This document shows positions 35,876 through 46,163 of a DNA stretch of 64,000 bases, one piece after another. Origin of the DNA: Aquimarina algicola (GTDB lineage Bacteria > Bacteroidota > Bacteroidia > Flavobacteriales > Flavobacteriaceae); assembly GCF_006443095.1 (NCBI RefSeq), contig NZ_VFWZ01000002.1, positions 1,116,001 to 1,180,000 of the forward strand, read 5' to 3'. The notes under the pieces were generated by a model. That model ran no database searches. It saw only the letters and a list, made by a program, of their open reading frames with translations, and was not told the DNA's origin. Numbering within the stretch: position 1 is the stretch's first letter; the number at the start of each line of letters is the position of its first letter. Position numbers and translations under genes: made by a program.

Positions 35876-36627
35876 TTAAATGTTTCAAGTTTTAGCTCAT
35901 TACCATCAAAAACTGCATACGTATAATGCACGATCCAATCTCCTAAATTAATATATTGAGATTTTTCATTTAGGGTAATTTCCATAGGTAAATGCCTATG
36001 ACCAAATACAAAATAATCTCTATGTTTGTGTTCTAATTTTCGTTTACAATATTGTACTAACCATTCATTATCTTCACCTAAAAAAGTTACATCTTCATCT
36101 CCCGAGATTAATTTATTTTTTACAGAAAGATATTGTGCCAATCGTACTCCCAAGTCAGGATGTAACCATTTAAAAAGCCATTTTGCCAGTGGATTGGTAA
36201 ATACTTTTTTCATACGTTTATAGCCTTTATCTCCTGGGCCTAAGCCATCTCCATGGCCAATAAAGAAAGTAGTTGTCCCAAATGTAAATTCTTGGGGAGT
36301 ATGGTAAACTGGTATATTTAGTTCTTGTTCAAAATACCCATTCATCCACAGATCATGATTGCCTACAAAATAATATACTGGTATTCCTGAATCCGTAATT
36401 TCTGCAAGTTTTCCCAGAGTTCTGGTAAAACCTTTGGGAACAACTGTCTTATATTCAAACCAAAAATCAAAAAGGTCTCCAAGCAAAAAGATGGCTGCTG
36501 CATCTTCTTTTACCTCATCTAACCATCGTACAAATTTCTTTTCTCTCGGAAAGCTTTTTTCTATTGTTGGAGCGCCAAGATGATTATCACTGGCAAAGTA
36601 TACCTTTTTCCCTTTAGGAAGATTCAT
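35872..36627 (-). CDS. lpxH: UDP-2,3-diacylglucosamine diphosphatase-like metallophosphatase (LpxH type)
   Basis: A 251-residue calcineurin-like phosphoesterase. Metal ligands are visible in FASDNHLG, LLGDLFDFWFEY, VGNHDLW, GHGDGLGPGD and GHRHLPME. It likely removes UMP from UDP-2,3-diacylglucosamine to make lipid X in lipid A synthesis, at the inner membrane. The length and DFWFEY motif suit LpxH. Convergent with the T9SS gene. Confidence 0.9.
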   Translation of the reverse strand: MNLPKGKKVYFASDNHLGAPTIEKSFPREKKFVRWLDEVKEDAAAIFLLGDLFDFWFEYKTVVPKGFTRTLGKLAEITDSGIPVYYFVGNHDLWMNGYFEQELNIPVYHTPQEFTFGTTTFFIGHGDGLGPGDKGYKRMKKVFTNPLAKWLFKWLHPDLGVRLAQYLSVKNKLISGDEDVTFLGEDNEWLVQYCKRKLEHKHRDYFVFGHRHLPMEITLNEKSQYINLGDWIVHYTYAVFDGNELKLETFK

Positions 36628-36726
36628 GCTATAATTTTATAAAGGATAAAGATACAGAAAAGCACTGTAAGACCTCATTCCTTTCTATCTATTTTGACGC
36701 TACTTTATTTCTATTGTTAGCTTACA

Positions 36727-37098
36727 TCAAATATGCTGATCAATAAGGATATGATTACCATCAGGATCAGTCAACGTAATACTAGATGGTCCTGTTGTTG
36801 ATTCGTCTGTTTCTTTGTCTAACTTTATATTATGTTCTTTTAGATGATATTGTATTTGCCTGACATCATCAAAATTTTCTAAGGTATTAGCATTTTGATC
36901 CCATCCTGGATTAAAAGTTAGAATATTTTTATCAAACATCCCCTGGAAAAGCCCTATCAATGAATGTTCATTCTTCATGATAAGATAATTCATAGCCATA
37001 TCACCTCCAAACACTTCAAATCCAAGCTGTTCATAAAATGTTTTGGATGCATTAAGATCTTTTACTGCAAGACTGATAGAAAATGCGCCTAATTTCAT
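36727..37098 (-). CDS. VOC-superfamily protein (glyoxalase-like)
   Basis: A 123-residue vicinal-oxygen-chelate domain protein. It begins [20 protein letters not shown], contains [13 protein letters not shown] and ends in the typical DPDGNHILI motif, where a Glu/His ligand site could lie. The substrate is not known; members range from glyoxalase to antibiotic-resistance proteins. No operon partner. Confidence 0.87.
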   Translation of the reverse strand: MKLGAFSISLAVKDLNASKTFYEQLGFEVFGGDMAMNYLIMKNEHSLIGLFQGMFDKNILTFNPGWDQNANTLENFDDVRQIQYHLKEHNIKLDKETDESTTGPSSITLTDPDGNHILIDQHI

Positions 37099-37194
37099 AA
37101 TTATCTTTGTTTTTAAGTTACTATTATCTCATTTTAAACAAGATATAAGATATTAAGATAAATAATTAAAAACAAAGGAGGCAAACCAATAAAA

Positions 37195-38487
37195 TTATTG
37201 ATTCATCAATTCTTCGATCTCTTCTGCCTGTATAGGAATATTGGCCATAAGGTTAAAAGGTTCACCTTCTTTTTGAATCACTACATCATCTTCAATACGA
37301 ATTCCGAAACCTTCATCCGGAATATAAATTCCTGGTTCTACCGTAAATACCATATTCGCCTGCATAGGTTCGATTAAAATTCCATAATCATGGGTATCTA
37401 ATCCAATATGGTGAGAAGTTCCGTGCATAAAATATTTTTTATATGCAGGCCAGTCCGGATTTTCATTTTGCACATCTGCCTTATCCAAAAGCCCTAGTCC
37501 TAATAATTCTGAAGTCATTATTTTACCAACTTCAACATGATAATCTGCCCATATTGTTCCAGGTACTAACATTTTTGTAGCTTCATTTTTAACTCGCAAT
37601 ACCGCATCGTATACTTCACGTTGTCGTTTAGAATATTTTCCTGATACAGGAATCGTGCGAGAAAGGTCACTCGAATAATTTGCATATTCTGCAGCTACGT
37701 CCATTAAGATCAAATCTCCTTCTTTACATTGTTGATTATTTTCAATATAGTGTAACACATTTGCATTATGCCCACTTGCAATAATAGGTGTGTAGGCAAA
37801 ACCTTTAGACCTATTATTAATAAATTCATACAACAATTCGGCTTCAAGATTATATTCCCAAACCCCTGGTTTTACAAAGCTCAAAAGTCTTCGAAAACCT
37901 TTTTCAGTAATATTACATGCTGTTTGCATCAAATCAAGTTCAACGGGATCTTTTATCGAACGTAGACGTTGTAGGATTGGATTGCTTTTGGCTACATTAT
38001 GTGCCGGATATTTAGATTTCCACCATTTGGTAAAACGATCTTCTCGGGTTTCGGTTTCTACATTAGACCTATAGTGCTCATTAGTATTCACATATACTGT
38101 TTCGCATTGTGTCATGACTTCAAAAAAGATTTTCTCTAGGTCTTTAAGCCAATATGCCGTTTTGATCCCCGAAGTCTCAAACGCTTTTTCTTTGGTCAAT
38201 TTTGTTCCTTCCCAAATAGCAATGTGTTCATTGGTTTCTCTTAAAAAAAGAATCTCTCTGTGTTTTTCTTGCGGAGCATCAGGAAAAAGTAATAATACAC
38301 TTTCTTCCTGATCTACACCACTTAGATAGAAAATATCCCTATGTTGCTCAAAAGGCATCATACTATCTGCGCTAATCGGATAAATATCATTACTATTGAA
38401 AACAGCAATGCTATTAGGTTTCATTTGAGCTGTAAAGTTCTTTCTGTTTTTAATAAAGAGATTTTTATCTATTGGGTGATATTTCAT
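37195..38487 (-). CDS. pepP: Xaa-Pro aminopeptidase (M24B)
   Basis: A 430-residue metallopeptidase that removes N-terminal residues before proline. N-terminal creatinase-like domain about 1-175; catalytic pita-bread domain about 180-430. Metal ligands are in LILMDVAAEY, SSDLSRTIP, HGTSHHIGLDTHDYG, VEPGIYIPDEGFG and IRIEDDVV. Typical length for PepP. Monocistronic. Confidence 0.94.
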   Translation of the reverse strand: MKYHPIDKNLFIKNRKNFTAQMKPNSIAVFNSNDIYPISADSMMPFEQHRDIFYLSGVDQEESVLLLFPDAPQEKHREILFLRETNEHIAIWEGTKLTKEKAFETSGIKTAYWLKDLEKIFFEVMTQCETVYVNTNEHYRSNVETETREDRFTKWWKSKYPAHNVAKSNPILQRLRSIKDPVELDLMQTACNITEKGFRRLLSFVKPGVWEYNLEAELLYEFINNRSKGFAYTPIIASGHNANVLHYIENNQQCKEGDLILMDVAAEYANYSSDLSRTIPVSGKYSKRQREVYDAVLRVKNEATKMLVPGTIWADYHVEVGKIMTSELLGLGLLDKADVQNENPDWPAYKKYFMHGTSHHIGLDTHDYGILIEPMQANMVFTVEPGIYIPDEGFGIRIEDDVVIQKEGEPFNLMANIPIQAEEIEELMNQ

Positions 38488-38588
38488 AGAGATGATTTTT
38501 TAAAAGATGTGGTATCAAAAATAGAATAATTATCGGGGGAATAAAAAGAGGTTTCTAAGATTATGATTTCTTTTGGAAAAGGTACTTA

Positions 38589-39296
38589 CTAGATTTGATT
38601 AATTTTATCAATAACCATTTTTCTATACGATTTTCCAATAGGTAATTTTGTTTCATTTTGTAATACAAATTGATTGCCATCAATCAATTTGAGTTTATCA
38701 AAATTAACGACAAATGATTTGTGAATTCGAATAAATGTTTCTGGCAGTTTTTTTAAGAACTCTGTAAGCGTTTGTTGAGTCAGAATCATTTTGTCTGAAA
38801 AAATTTTGATGTAATTACCATAGGCTTCTACATAAAAAATATCATCAACATTTACCTTTATGATTTTTTTATCGCTTTTTACAATAATAGCTTGCGAAAT
38901 TTTCTGGTTAATAGAGGGCGAAATTTCAGGATATGCCGGTACATTATTTTTTACTTTTTGAATTGCCTGAAAAAACCGTTCTAAAGAAAAAGGTTTTAGT
39001 AAGTAATCTGTTACCGAAAGCTCAAAACCTTCTACAGCATGTTCTGGATAAGCCGTTGTAATGATGACTTCTGGTTTTTGTTGTAAACTTTTAAGAAGAC
39101 TTAAACCAGACATTTTTGGCATATTAATGTCTAAAAACAAAATATCGGCAGCCTTAGTTTGTAATACTTCAATAACCTCAAAAGCATTTTTACAAGAAGC
39201 AATAAGTTCAAGATTGGGGATTTCTTTAATATAACTTTCTAAAATCTGGCGAGCGATAGGCTCATCATCTGCAATAATACATTGTAACTGTTTCAT
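38589..39296 (-). CDS. LytTR-family response regulator
   Basis: A 235-residue regulator. The receiver domain (residues 1-120) has IIADDEP, phospho-acceptor Asp56 in FLDINMP, and the Lys in LKPF. The LytTR DNA-binding domain (about 135-235) has YVEAYGNYIKIF and RIHKSFVVN motifs. Its start overlaps the kinase stop by one base, so the pair is translated together. Divergent ABC transporter genes at 40541 are a plausible target. Confidence 0.93.
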   Translation of the reverse strand: MKQLQCIIADDEPIARQILESYIKEIPNLELIASCKNAFEVIEVLQTKAADILFLDINMPKMSGLSLLKSLQQKPEVIITTAYPEHAVEGFELSVTDYLLKPFSLERFFQAIQKVKNNVPAYPEISPSINQKISQAIIVKSDKKIIKVNVDDIFYVEAYGNYIKIFSDKMILTQQTLTEFLKKLPETFIRIHKSFVVNFDKLKLIDGNQFVLQNETKLPIGKSYRKMVIDKINQI

Positions 39297-40273
39297 TAAA
39301 ATAATAGCATTAGCTCAACAACAAATTTTTCGTCTTTTTTTATGATATCTAATTTATACTTATCAGCATATATCAAATCTAATCGTTTTTTTGCATTTTG
39401 TAATCCAATACCGCTTTTACCTGTTTCTAAAGATGGTTTTGTATGATGGTTTGAGGCAAAAGTATTGATACAGCTAAACATCATTTTCTCGCCTTGAACA
39501 CTTAGACTTACTGAAACCGAGCTTTTTTTACCTTGAATGGTTTCCAAATGTTTGAAAGCATTTTCTACAAAAACAATCAATACCATTGGGGCAATTTTTG
39601 TAGTTGTAAAATCTCCTTTTTTATGAAATTGAATTTCAGTAGTGTTTTCTAATCTTATTTTTTCTAGAGACATATAATTTTCTAAGTATCGAATCTCTTT
39701 TTCTAAAGGCACAAAAGTCTCTTTGGTATCATACAAGCTATATCTTAATAAATCAGAAAGTTTTAACATCAGTCCAGGCAGCTTATCTGATTTTATAACC
39801 GACAAGCCGTAAAGGTTGTTTAGGGTATTGAATAAAAAATGTGGATTGAGTTGTGCTTTTAATAGTTTTAACTCTGCGTCTTTTTCTTGTTGGCGTCTGT
39901 AAAAACTATCTCTTGCTAATTTAATAGCCGAAGCAAAAATCAAGGCAAGAATCATCACTCCCAGAAAGTTTGCCCATAAGTTCCATTGCAGCTCTTGCTG
40001 AAGAACAATACTCATAATATATACGAAAATACTAGACGAAACCAACAAATTTATTAAGAACAAAAAGAAAAATAATACAAGTTTCTCTCGTAAAAGCGGA
40101 AGAATAAATAGGTTGTTTAGATATATCGGTGGCGCTAATAGAGTGATCGTAAATAACGAAGCTAACCATCTGTTATCAGCCTGTATAGTTCCAAATAAAA
40201 TGATAAAAAAACAAAACCATATGAATAGGTTTTGTGCAACTTTATTATCAATCCAGGTATCAAATTTTGACAT
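39296..40273 (-). CDS. LytS/YehU-type sensor histidine kinase
   Basis: A 325-residue inner-membrane kinase with four helices in residues ~15-115, a short linker, then the His_kinase motif LNPHFLFNTLNNL with His145 as phosphorylation site. The ATP-binding domain follows, ending with a GIGLQNAKKRL box. It has no large extracellular sensor domain. Co-translated with the LytTR regulator; divergent from the ABC transporter. Confidence 0.92.
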   Translation of the reverse strand: MSKFDTWIDNKVAQNLFIWFCFFIILFGTIQADNRWLASLFTITLLAPPIYLNNLFILPLLREKLVLFFFLFLINLLVSSSIFVYIMSIVLQQELQWNLWANFLGVMILALIFASAIKLARDSFYRRQQEKDAELKLLKAQLNPHFLFNTLNNLYGLSVIKSDKLPGLMLKLSDLLRYSLYDTKETFVPLEKEIRYLENYMSLEKIRLENTTEIQFHKKGDFTTTKIAPMVLIVFVENAFKHLETIQGKKSSVSVSLSVQGEKMMFSCINTFASNHHTKPSLETGKSGIGLQNAKKRLDLIYADKYKLDIIKKDEKFVVELMLLF

Positions 40274-40540
40274 CTATAAACAATTACGGTAAAAGCCAAA
40301 AATAAGGTTTAACATATAAAATAACACTTTTTTGTGATCAAGGGAGATTGTTGTGATCTAAACGGTCATGTATTGATGATAAGAGCAGTTTTGTAAGGTT
40401 ATCCTCATTGAGAATCTGTTGGTCATTCTTCTTTGATTTTTTGATATATCTCAAACATTTTTGAACTGTTGAGAGTATAACATAAAGCTCCACAGAAAGT
40501 ACAATACGATCAAAATAAACTTCATAATAAAAGTAAAATA

Positions 40541-41401
40541 ATGAAACTAGAAATTAAAAATGTATCAAAACACTACGGAAGAAAAAAACAGGCTCTTCAA
40601 GATTTCTCTTTAACGATCGAGAATGGGATCTTAGGACTTCTGGGACCAAATGGAGCCGGAAAATCAACATTGATGAAAATAATTGCTACTATACACAAAC
40701 CCACCAATGGCATCATTCTACTAAACAAAAACAATATTATAAAAGACGCAAATTACATGCGCGGGCAACTAGGATTTTTACCACAAGATTTTGGAGTATA
40801 CCCTAATCTAAATGCCTTTGAATTTTTAACTTACATAGCAGCAATTAAGGGAGTAGGTGGAAATGCCCTAAAAACCAGAATAACAGAATTATTAGACGGG
40901 TTAAATCTTTTACATGCTGCTAATAAACCTATTGGGAGCTATTCTGGTGGGATGAAACAACGCGTGGGTATCGCACAAGCGTTATTGAATGACCCCAAAA
41001 TCATCATTTTTGACGAACCTACCGTGGGTCTGGATCCCGAAGAACGAGTGCGATTTAGAAATTTAATTTCTGATCTGGCAACTAGTCGTATCGTTATTTT
41101 GTCTTCACATATCGTTTCGGATATTGATGTGATAGCTGACCAGGTGGCCATCATGAAAAAGGGGGCATTACTGGCGAAAGGAGATTTACAATACATCATT
41201 AAGGAAGTAACGGGAAAAATATTTGAAGTAAGCATAGATAGTTCCAGATTTTCAGATTTTAAACATGATCAATTTGTGCTTAGTGCAACTCGAAGCCAAG
41301 GAAGCATAACCGTTCGTTACTTTTCAGAAAACCCCGTTGAGGGATCGATACAAAAAAAAGCCCTTCTTGAAGATGCATATTTACACCTAACTAAATCATA
41401 A
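40541..41401 (+). CDS. ABC-2 type transporter ATP-binding protein
   Basis: A 286-residue ATPase: Walker A GPNGAGKST, Q-loop LPQDFG, signature YSGGMKQRVGIAQALL, Walker B IIIFDEPTVGLDPEE. It should energise the adjacent membrane protein; the gap is 13 bp. The substrate is unknown. The pair is divergent from a LytS/LytTR system, which in other bacteria often senses or controls membrane-active compounds or exporters. Confidence 0.93.
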   Translation: MKLEIKNVSKHYGRKKQALQDFSLTIENGILGLLGPNGAGKSTLMKIIATIHKPTNGIILLNKNNIIKDANYMRGQLGFLPQDFGVYPNLNAFEFLTYIAAIKGVGGNALKTRITELLDGLNLLHAANKPIGSYSGGMKQRVGIAQALLNDPKIIIFDEPTVGLDPEERVRFRNLISDLATSRIVILSSHIVSDIDVIADQVAIMKKGALLAKGDLQYIIKEVTGKIFEVSIDSSRFSDFKHDQFVLSATRSQGSITVRYFSENPVEGSIQKKALLEDAYLHLTKS

Positions 41402-41414
41402 AGCACACCTAATC

Positions 41415-42965
41415 ATGAAACCATTTTTAAACGTAATACTACTAGATTATATAATACGTATAAGAAGTTATTCTTTTTTGATCATATTATATATCACTAC
41501 GGCTATTTCTTACACATTTGTACCAGAACCAAACGCCAATTATTCTACGATTAGAATAGGTGAGCATGTGGGATACTATAATTCGGCCTGGTTTGGATAC
41601 GTTACTGCGATAATGACGAGTATTTTTTTATCTCTATTAGGGTTTTACCTTGTAAATAATAGTATAAAAAAAGACCTCAATACTAAAGTTGGGCAAATAA
41701 TTGCTTCGACCAAAATTAAAAACTTCACATATTTATTGTCTAAAACTCTGAGTAATTTTTTAGTATTACTAACGATAGTTTTCATCATTTTTGTAATGAG
41801 TCTTGTTCTGTTCTTTTTATATAATGATGGGTTTGATTTTGAGCTTGCTCAATTTATATATCCCTACATTATTATTACCATTCCTTCTGTCTTCTTTATT
41901 GCTGTTTTAGGTGTTGTTTTCGAAGTTTTATTAGGTAAATACTCTATCATTCAAAATATAATGTTCTTCTTTATGTTCTCATTTTTGCTATTGTATTCTC
42001 CTCAAAAAGAAATCGAATATGCATATGATTTGCTAGGAAGTAAAATTGTAATCCATCAAATGGAAGAAACGGTACGTAGTATTTTACCTGTAGAAAAAGC
42101 AGATACAGATATGACTATTGGTTATGTATTAGCAAATACGATACAAGCAAAAAAATTTAAATTTAATGGAGTTGAATTTTCTTTGGTTTTTATGAGTAGT
42201 CGATTGTTATGGATGATCTTAGGGATATTATTGATTATAATACTATCTCCAATCTTTCATAGATTTACTGTAAGGGAATATTCATTACCCAAAAAGCGAA
42301 CAAAGAGTAGACATATTGAGCATACCCCAAAAGAAATCATTTTATCTACACTACCGATACCTCATACAAAATTGAGTATGCTTCCTCTAATTAAAACAGA
42401 AATTTTACTCTTGATAAGAAAAGGGTCATTATGGCTTTGGTTGATCAATGGTACCGGAATAGTTTTATTAACAACTTTGAATATAAAGACTGCTCATCAA
42501 TTTATCTTACCTATTTTATGGTTTTTGCAAGTACATCGATTATCAGATATCACATCCAAAGAAATACAAAACCATACTTTTTATTTTATCTCTTCTTCGT
42601 TTCGGCCTTTGCAAAGAGTTTTGACTTCGCAAATTATTGCAGGATGCTGTCTGATGCTTTTTTTAGCCGCTCCTCTTTTGTTTAGATATGCGATAGAAAT
42701 GAGCGTTCTAGAGATACTTTCAATAGCACTTGGAGCATTTCTAATCGTAAGCATAGCCATATTCTTAGGGATAATAACCAAGGGAAAAAAATTGTTTGAG
42801 GTATTTTTCTTTTTTGTAACCTATGCTAATATAAATGTGATTCCTGTTGTAGATTATTTTGGAGGAACTATCAAAAATACTTCGCATACTCTCATTATTA
42901 TGTGCATGACCATAATAATATGTAGTTTAAGTTTTTTGAAAAGGAAGCTCGAGATAAATAGATAA
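41415..42965 (+). CDS. ABC-2 type permease, large
   Basis: A 516-residue membrane protein with about 12 hydrophobic segments in two groups (roughly residues 20-255 and 330-510), separated by a charged loop. This looks like a duplicated six-helix ABC-2 permease, partner of the ATPase 13 bp upstream. No motif reveals the substrate; export of a peptide or lipid is plausible. Confidence 0.85.
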   Translation: MKPFLNVILLDYIIRIRSYSFLIILYITTAISYTFVPEPNANYSTIRIGEHVGYYNSAWFGYVTAIMTSIFLSLLGFYLVNNSIKKDLNTKVGQIIASTKIKNFTYLLSKTLSNFLVLLTIVFIIFVMSLVLFFLYNDGFDFELAQFIYPYIIITIPSVFFIAVLGVVFEVLLGKYSIIQNIMFFFMFSFLLLYSPQKEIEYAYDLLGSKIVIHQMEETVRSILPVEKADTDMTIGYVLANTIQAKKFKFNGVEFSLVFMSSRLLWMILGILLIIILSPIFHRFTVREYSLPKKRTKSRHIEHTPKEIILSTLPIPHTKLSMLPLIKTEILLLIRKGSLWLWLINGTGIVLLTTLNIKTAHQFILPILWFLQVHRLSDITSKEIQNHTFYFISSSFRPLQRVLTSQIIAGCCLMLFLAAPLLFRYAIEMSVLEILSIALGAFLIVSIAIFLGIITKGKKLFEVFFFFVTYANINVIPVVDYFGGTIKNTSHTLIIMCMTIIICSLSFLKRKLEINR

Positions 42966-43216
42966 GATTAATAATAGATTCATATAGCTTTAAAAAAGGC
43001 TGAAAAATGTATAGAAACGTTTTTCTAATTTCTCTATATAACAAAGTTGTTAAACAATATCTAAAAATTTTGACAGTGATTTAACAATATATACTTTCAG
43101 CCTAAATTATAATTCTTAAAAAAGTAAGGTTTCACTAGACTAATACACAAATTTATATATACTATTTGTAGTATATTACGTATTCTTTTTTTGATTCCTT
43201 GTAAATATTCTTCAAC

Positions 43217-46066
43217 ATGAAAATCTCAATACTGGCATTACTTTTATTTTACACTTCTCTAATCTGTTCTCAAAATCCCTCAAGTAATGCTGCAACCATA
43301 CAAAAAGGTTTACAAGAAAAAGCGCAAATGGAAGCCATTTCTCTTGTAAAAAATGTTCCTTTTATCAATATTGGTCCTTCTGTAATGAGTGGTAGAGTTG
43401 TCGACGTTGATGTTAATCCTGACAATAGTGCAGAATTTTATGTAGCCTATGCATCTGGTGGGTTGTGGTATACTACAAATAACGGTACTACTTTTAAATC
43501 TATTCTTGATAATGCATCTACCATAAATATAGGAGATATTGCTATAGATTGGAAAAATGATATTTTGTGGGTTGGAACAGGAGAAAATAACTCTTCTCGA
43601 TCTTCTTACGCAGGTATTGGTATTCTTAAATCTACTGACAAAGGTAAAACCTGGACAAATACTGGGTTATTTGACTCTCATCATATTGGTAGAATTATTA
43701 TCAATCCCAACAACCCTCAAGAAGTCATCGTTGGTGTGCTAGGTCATCTATATTCAGTAAATCAAGAAAGAGGTGTTTATAAAACTATTGATGGAGGAGC
43801 TACATGGCAAAAAACATTATTTGTTGATGATCAAACAGGATGTATCGATATCGCTTATGCTCCCAAAAACTTTAATATTATGTATGCTTCGACTTGGGAT
43901 AAGGATCGTAAAGCGTGGAATTTTAGAGGAAGTGGAAAAGGTTCTGGAATTTATAAGAGTACCGATGCCGGAAATACATGGACGAAAGTAACAAATGAAA
44001 GCAGTGGATTTCCTACTGGAGATGGCGTAGGAAGAATCGGACTTGCTGTTTATGATGAGAATACTTTGTATGCCGTACATGATAATCAGGCAAGACGAAA
44101 TCAAAATACCGATAAAAAAAATACAACAGCTCTTACCAAAGAAGACTTCAAAACTATGTCTGTAGAAGCATTTCTAAAACTAGAAGACAAAAAACTGAAT
44201 GCTTTTTTAAAAACCAATGGGTTTCAAGAAAAATATAGAGCTGATAATCTTAAGCAATTAGTAAGAGGAGGTACGGTAGAACCTATAGATCTTGCAAAAT
44301 ATCTAGAAGATGCCAATGCCATGTTATTTGATACACCTGTAATTGGTGCACAAGTATATAGGAGCGATGATGGAGGAAAATCATGGAAAAAAACACATGC
44401 TGATTTTTTAGATGATATTTTTTATAGTTATGGATACTATTTTGCGCAAATACAAGTGAGTCCTGCAAACAAAGATCATATTTACATATCTGGAGTTCCT
44501 GTTTTAAAATCTAAAGATGCTGGTAAAACTTTTATAAGTATAAATGGAAAAAATGTTCATGCAGATCATCACGCACTATGGATTAATCCAGAAAACCCAA
44601 ATCACCTTATTAATGGTAATGATGGAGGGGTAAATATTTCTTACGATGATGGTGAAAATTGGTTAAAAGCCAACCAACCAAGTGTAGGTCAGTTTTATTA
44701 TATAAATGTTGACCATCAAACGCCTTACAACGTATATGGAGGCTTACAAGATAATGGTGTGTGGATAGGACCTCATAATGCTAAAGAAGATGAAGCCTGG
44801 CATCAAACAGGCCACTATTCATGGAAAAGTATCATGGGAGGTGATGGTATGCAAGTACAAATTGACAAAAGAGATGCAAACATCGTATATACAGGATTTC
44901 AATTTGGTAATTATTTTAGATTGAATCGTGCAGAAAAAAAACAAACATACATTCAACCTAAGCATGAATTAGGTGAATCTCCATATCGATTTAATTGGCA
45001 AACCCCTATTCTATTATCTCCACATAATCAAGATATCTTGTATTTGGGAGGTAATAAATTAATGCGATCTATGAATCAAGGAGAAGATTGGACTGCTATT
45101 TCTAAAGATCTAACAAATGGCGGTAAAAAAGGAAATGTAGCATATGGTACGCTCACCACAATTTCAGAATCTCCTTCTCAATTTGGATTGATATATACGG
45201 GTAGTGATGATGGTTTGATATACGTAACTCAAAACTCAGGAGGAAGCTGGACAGATATCTCACAAGGATTACCAAAGGATTTGTGGGTGTCAAGAGTGAT
45301 TTCATCTTCACATAAAAAAGAAAGGGTATATGTCACTTTAAATGGTTATCGATGGGACGATTTTACACCTTATGTATATGTAAGTGACGATTATGGTAAA
45401 AACTGGACAAATATTGGCAGTAATTTACCTGCTTCTTCTATCAATGTGATAAAAGAAGACCCAAAAAATCAGAATGTACTATATCTGGGTACTGATAATG
45501 GAACATATATCACATTAGACAGAGGTAAAAATTGGCAAGCATTCTCAAAAGGGTTACCTAATGTTGCAATACACGATCTTGTAATTCAGCCAGAAGCCAA
45601 CGACTTATTGATAGGTACTCATGGAAGAAGTATTTACAAAACCAATATTAGACCATTACAATTACTTGATGATACGATCTTAAATAAATCAATTCATGTT
45701 TTTGAAATATCACCTGTAAAATGGTCAGAAAAATGGGGAGTATCTTGGAGTAAATGGCTTGCACCAGATGAGCCTTCTGTATCAATACAATTTTATACCT
45801 CCAAGCCCGAAGAGTTTACAGTTACCATAACCACACCCGAAGGCAAAAAATTAAACGAACTCTCTATTGCTGCTGATAAAGGTCTTAATTATATTAATTA
45901 TGATTTAACCATGACAGAAAAAGGAACCAAAAACTTACAAAAAGAGTTTCCTGATGAAGAAATTAGTCAACAAAAAAATGGAAAGTATTACCTACCTGTA
46001 GGAGAATACAAGGTTGTTATTTCTAATCAAAAAGAAGATACAAAGACATCTTTTATGATTAAGTAG
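43217..46066 (+). CDS. Secreted BNR/sortilin-like beta-propeller protein
   Basis: A 949-residue exported protein with a Sec signal (residues 1-18, cleaved near ICSQ). It contains many BNR or Asp-box-type turns (S-x-D-x-G-x-x-W, for example STDKGKTWTN, SDDGGKSW, SDDYGKNW) over about residues 60-830, suggesting two beta-propellers of the VPS10/sortilin or WD40/YVTN-type glycosyl hydrolase-like family. A C-terminal beta-sandwich (about 840-949) follows. No clear catalytic dyad can be assigned. It may bind or process glycans or proteins in the periplasm. Monocistronic. Confidence 0.88.
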   Translation: MKISILALLLFYTSLICSQNPSSNAATIQKGLQEKAQMEAISLVKNVPFINIGPSVMSGRVVDVDVNPDNSAEFYVAYASGGLWYTTNNGTTFKSILDNASTINIGDIAIDWKNDILWVGTGENNSSRSSYAGIGILKSTDKGKTWTNTGLFDSHHIGRIIINPNNPQEVIVGVLGHLYSVNQERGVYKTIDGGATWQKTLFVDDQTGCIDIAYAPKNFNIMYASTWDKDRKAWNFRGSGKGSGIYKSTDAGNTWTKVTNESSGFPTGDGVGRIGLAVYDENTLYAVHDNQARRNQNTDKKNTTALTKEDFKTMSVEAFLKLEDKKLNAFLKTNGFQEKYRADNLKQLVRGGTVEPIDLAKYLEDANAMLFDTPVIGAQVYRSDDGGKSWKKTHADFLDDIFYSYGYYFAQIQVSPANKDHIYISGVPVLKSKDAGKTFISINGKNVHADHHALWINPENPNHLINGNDGGVNISYDDGENWLKANQPSVGQFYYINVDHQTPYNVYGGLQDNGVWIGPHNAKEDEAWHQTGHYSWKSIMGGDGMQVQIDKRDANIVYTGFQFGNYFRLNRAEKKQTYIQPKHELGESPYRFNWQTPILLSPHNQDILYLGGNKLMRSMNQGEDWTAISKDLTNGGKKGNVAYGTLTTISESPSQFGLIYTGSDDGLIYVTQNSGGSWTDISQGLPKDLWVSRVISSSHKKERVYVTLNGYRWDDFTPYVYVSDDYGKNWTNIGSNLPASSINVIKEDPKNQNVLYLGTDNGTYITLDRGKNWQAFSKGLPNVAIHDLVIQPEANDLLIGTHGRSIYKTNIRPLQLLDDTILNKSIHVFEISPVKWSEKWGVSWSKWLAPDEPSVSIQFYTSKPEEFTVTITTPEGKKLNELSIAADKGLNYINYDLTMTEKGTKNLQKEFPDEEISQQKNGKYYLPVGEYKVVISNQKEDTKTSFMIK

Positions 46067-46163
46067 TTTTTTATTTTTAGGAAGTATTTACCTATTTAAT
46101 TAAGATTTAGTAAGTTCGTTACAGATAAGCACTTAGTAGATCTTAAGGGTAATCTTTCCCAAA

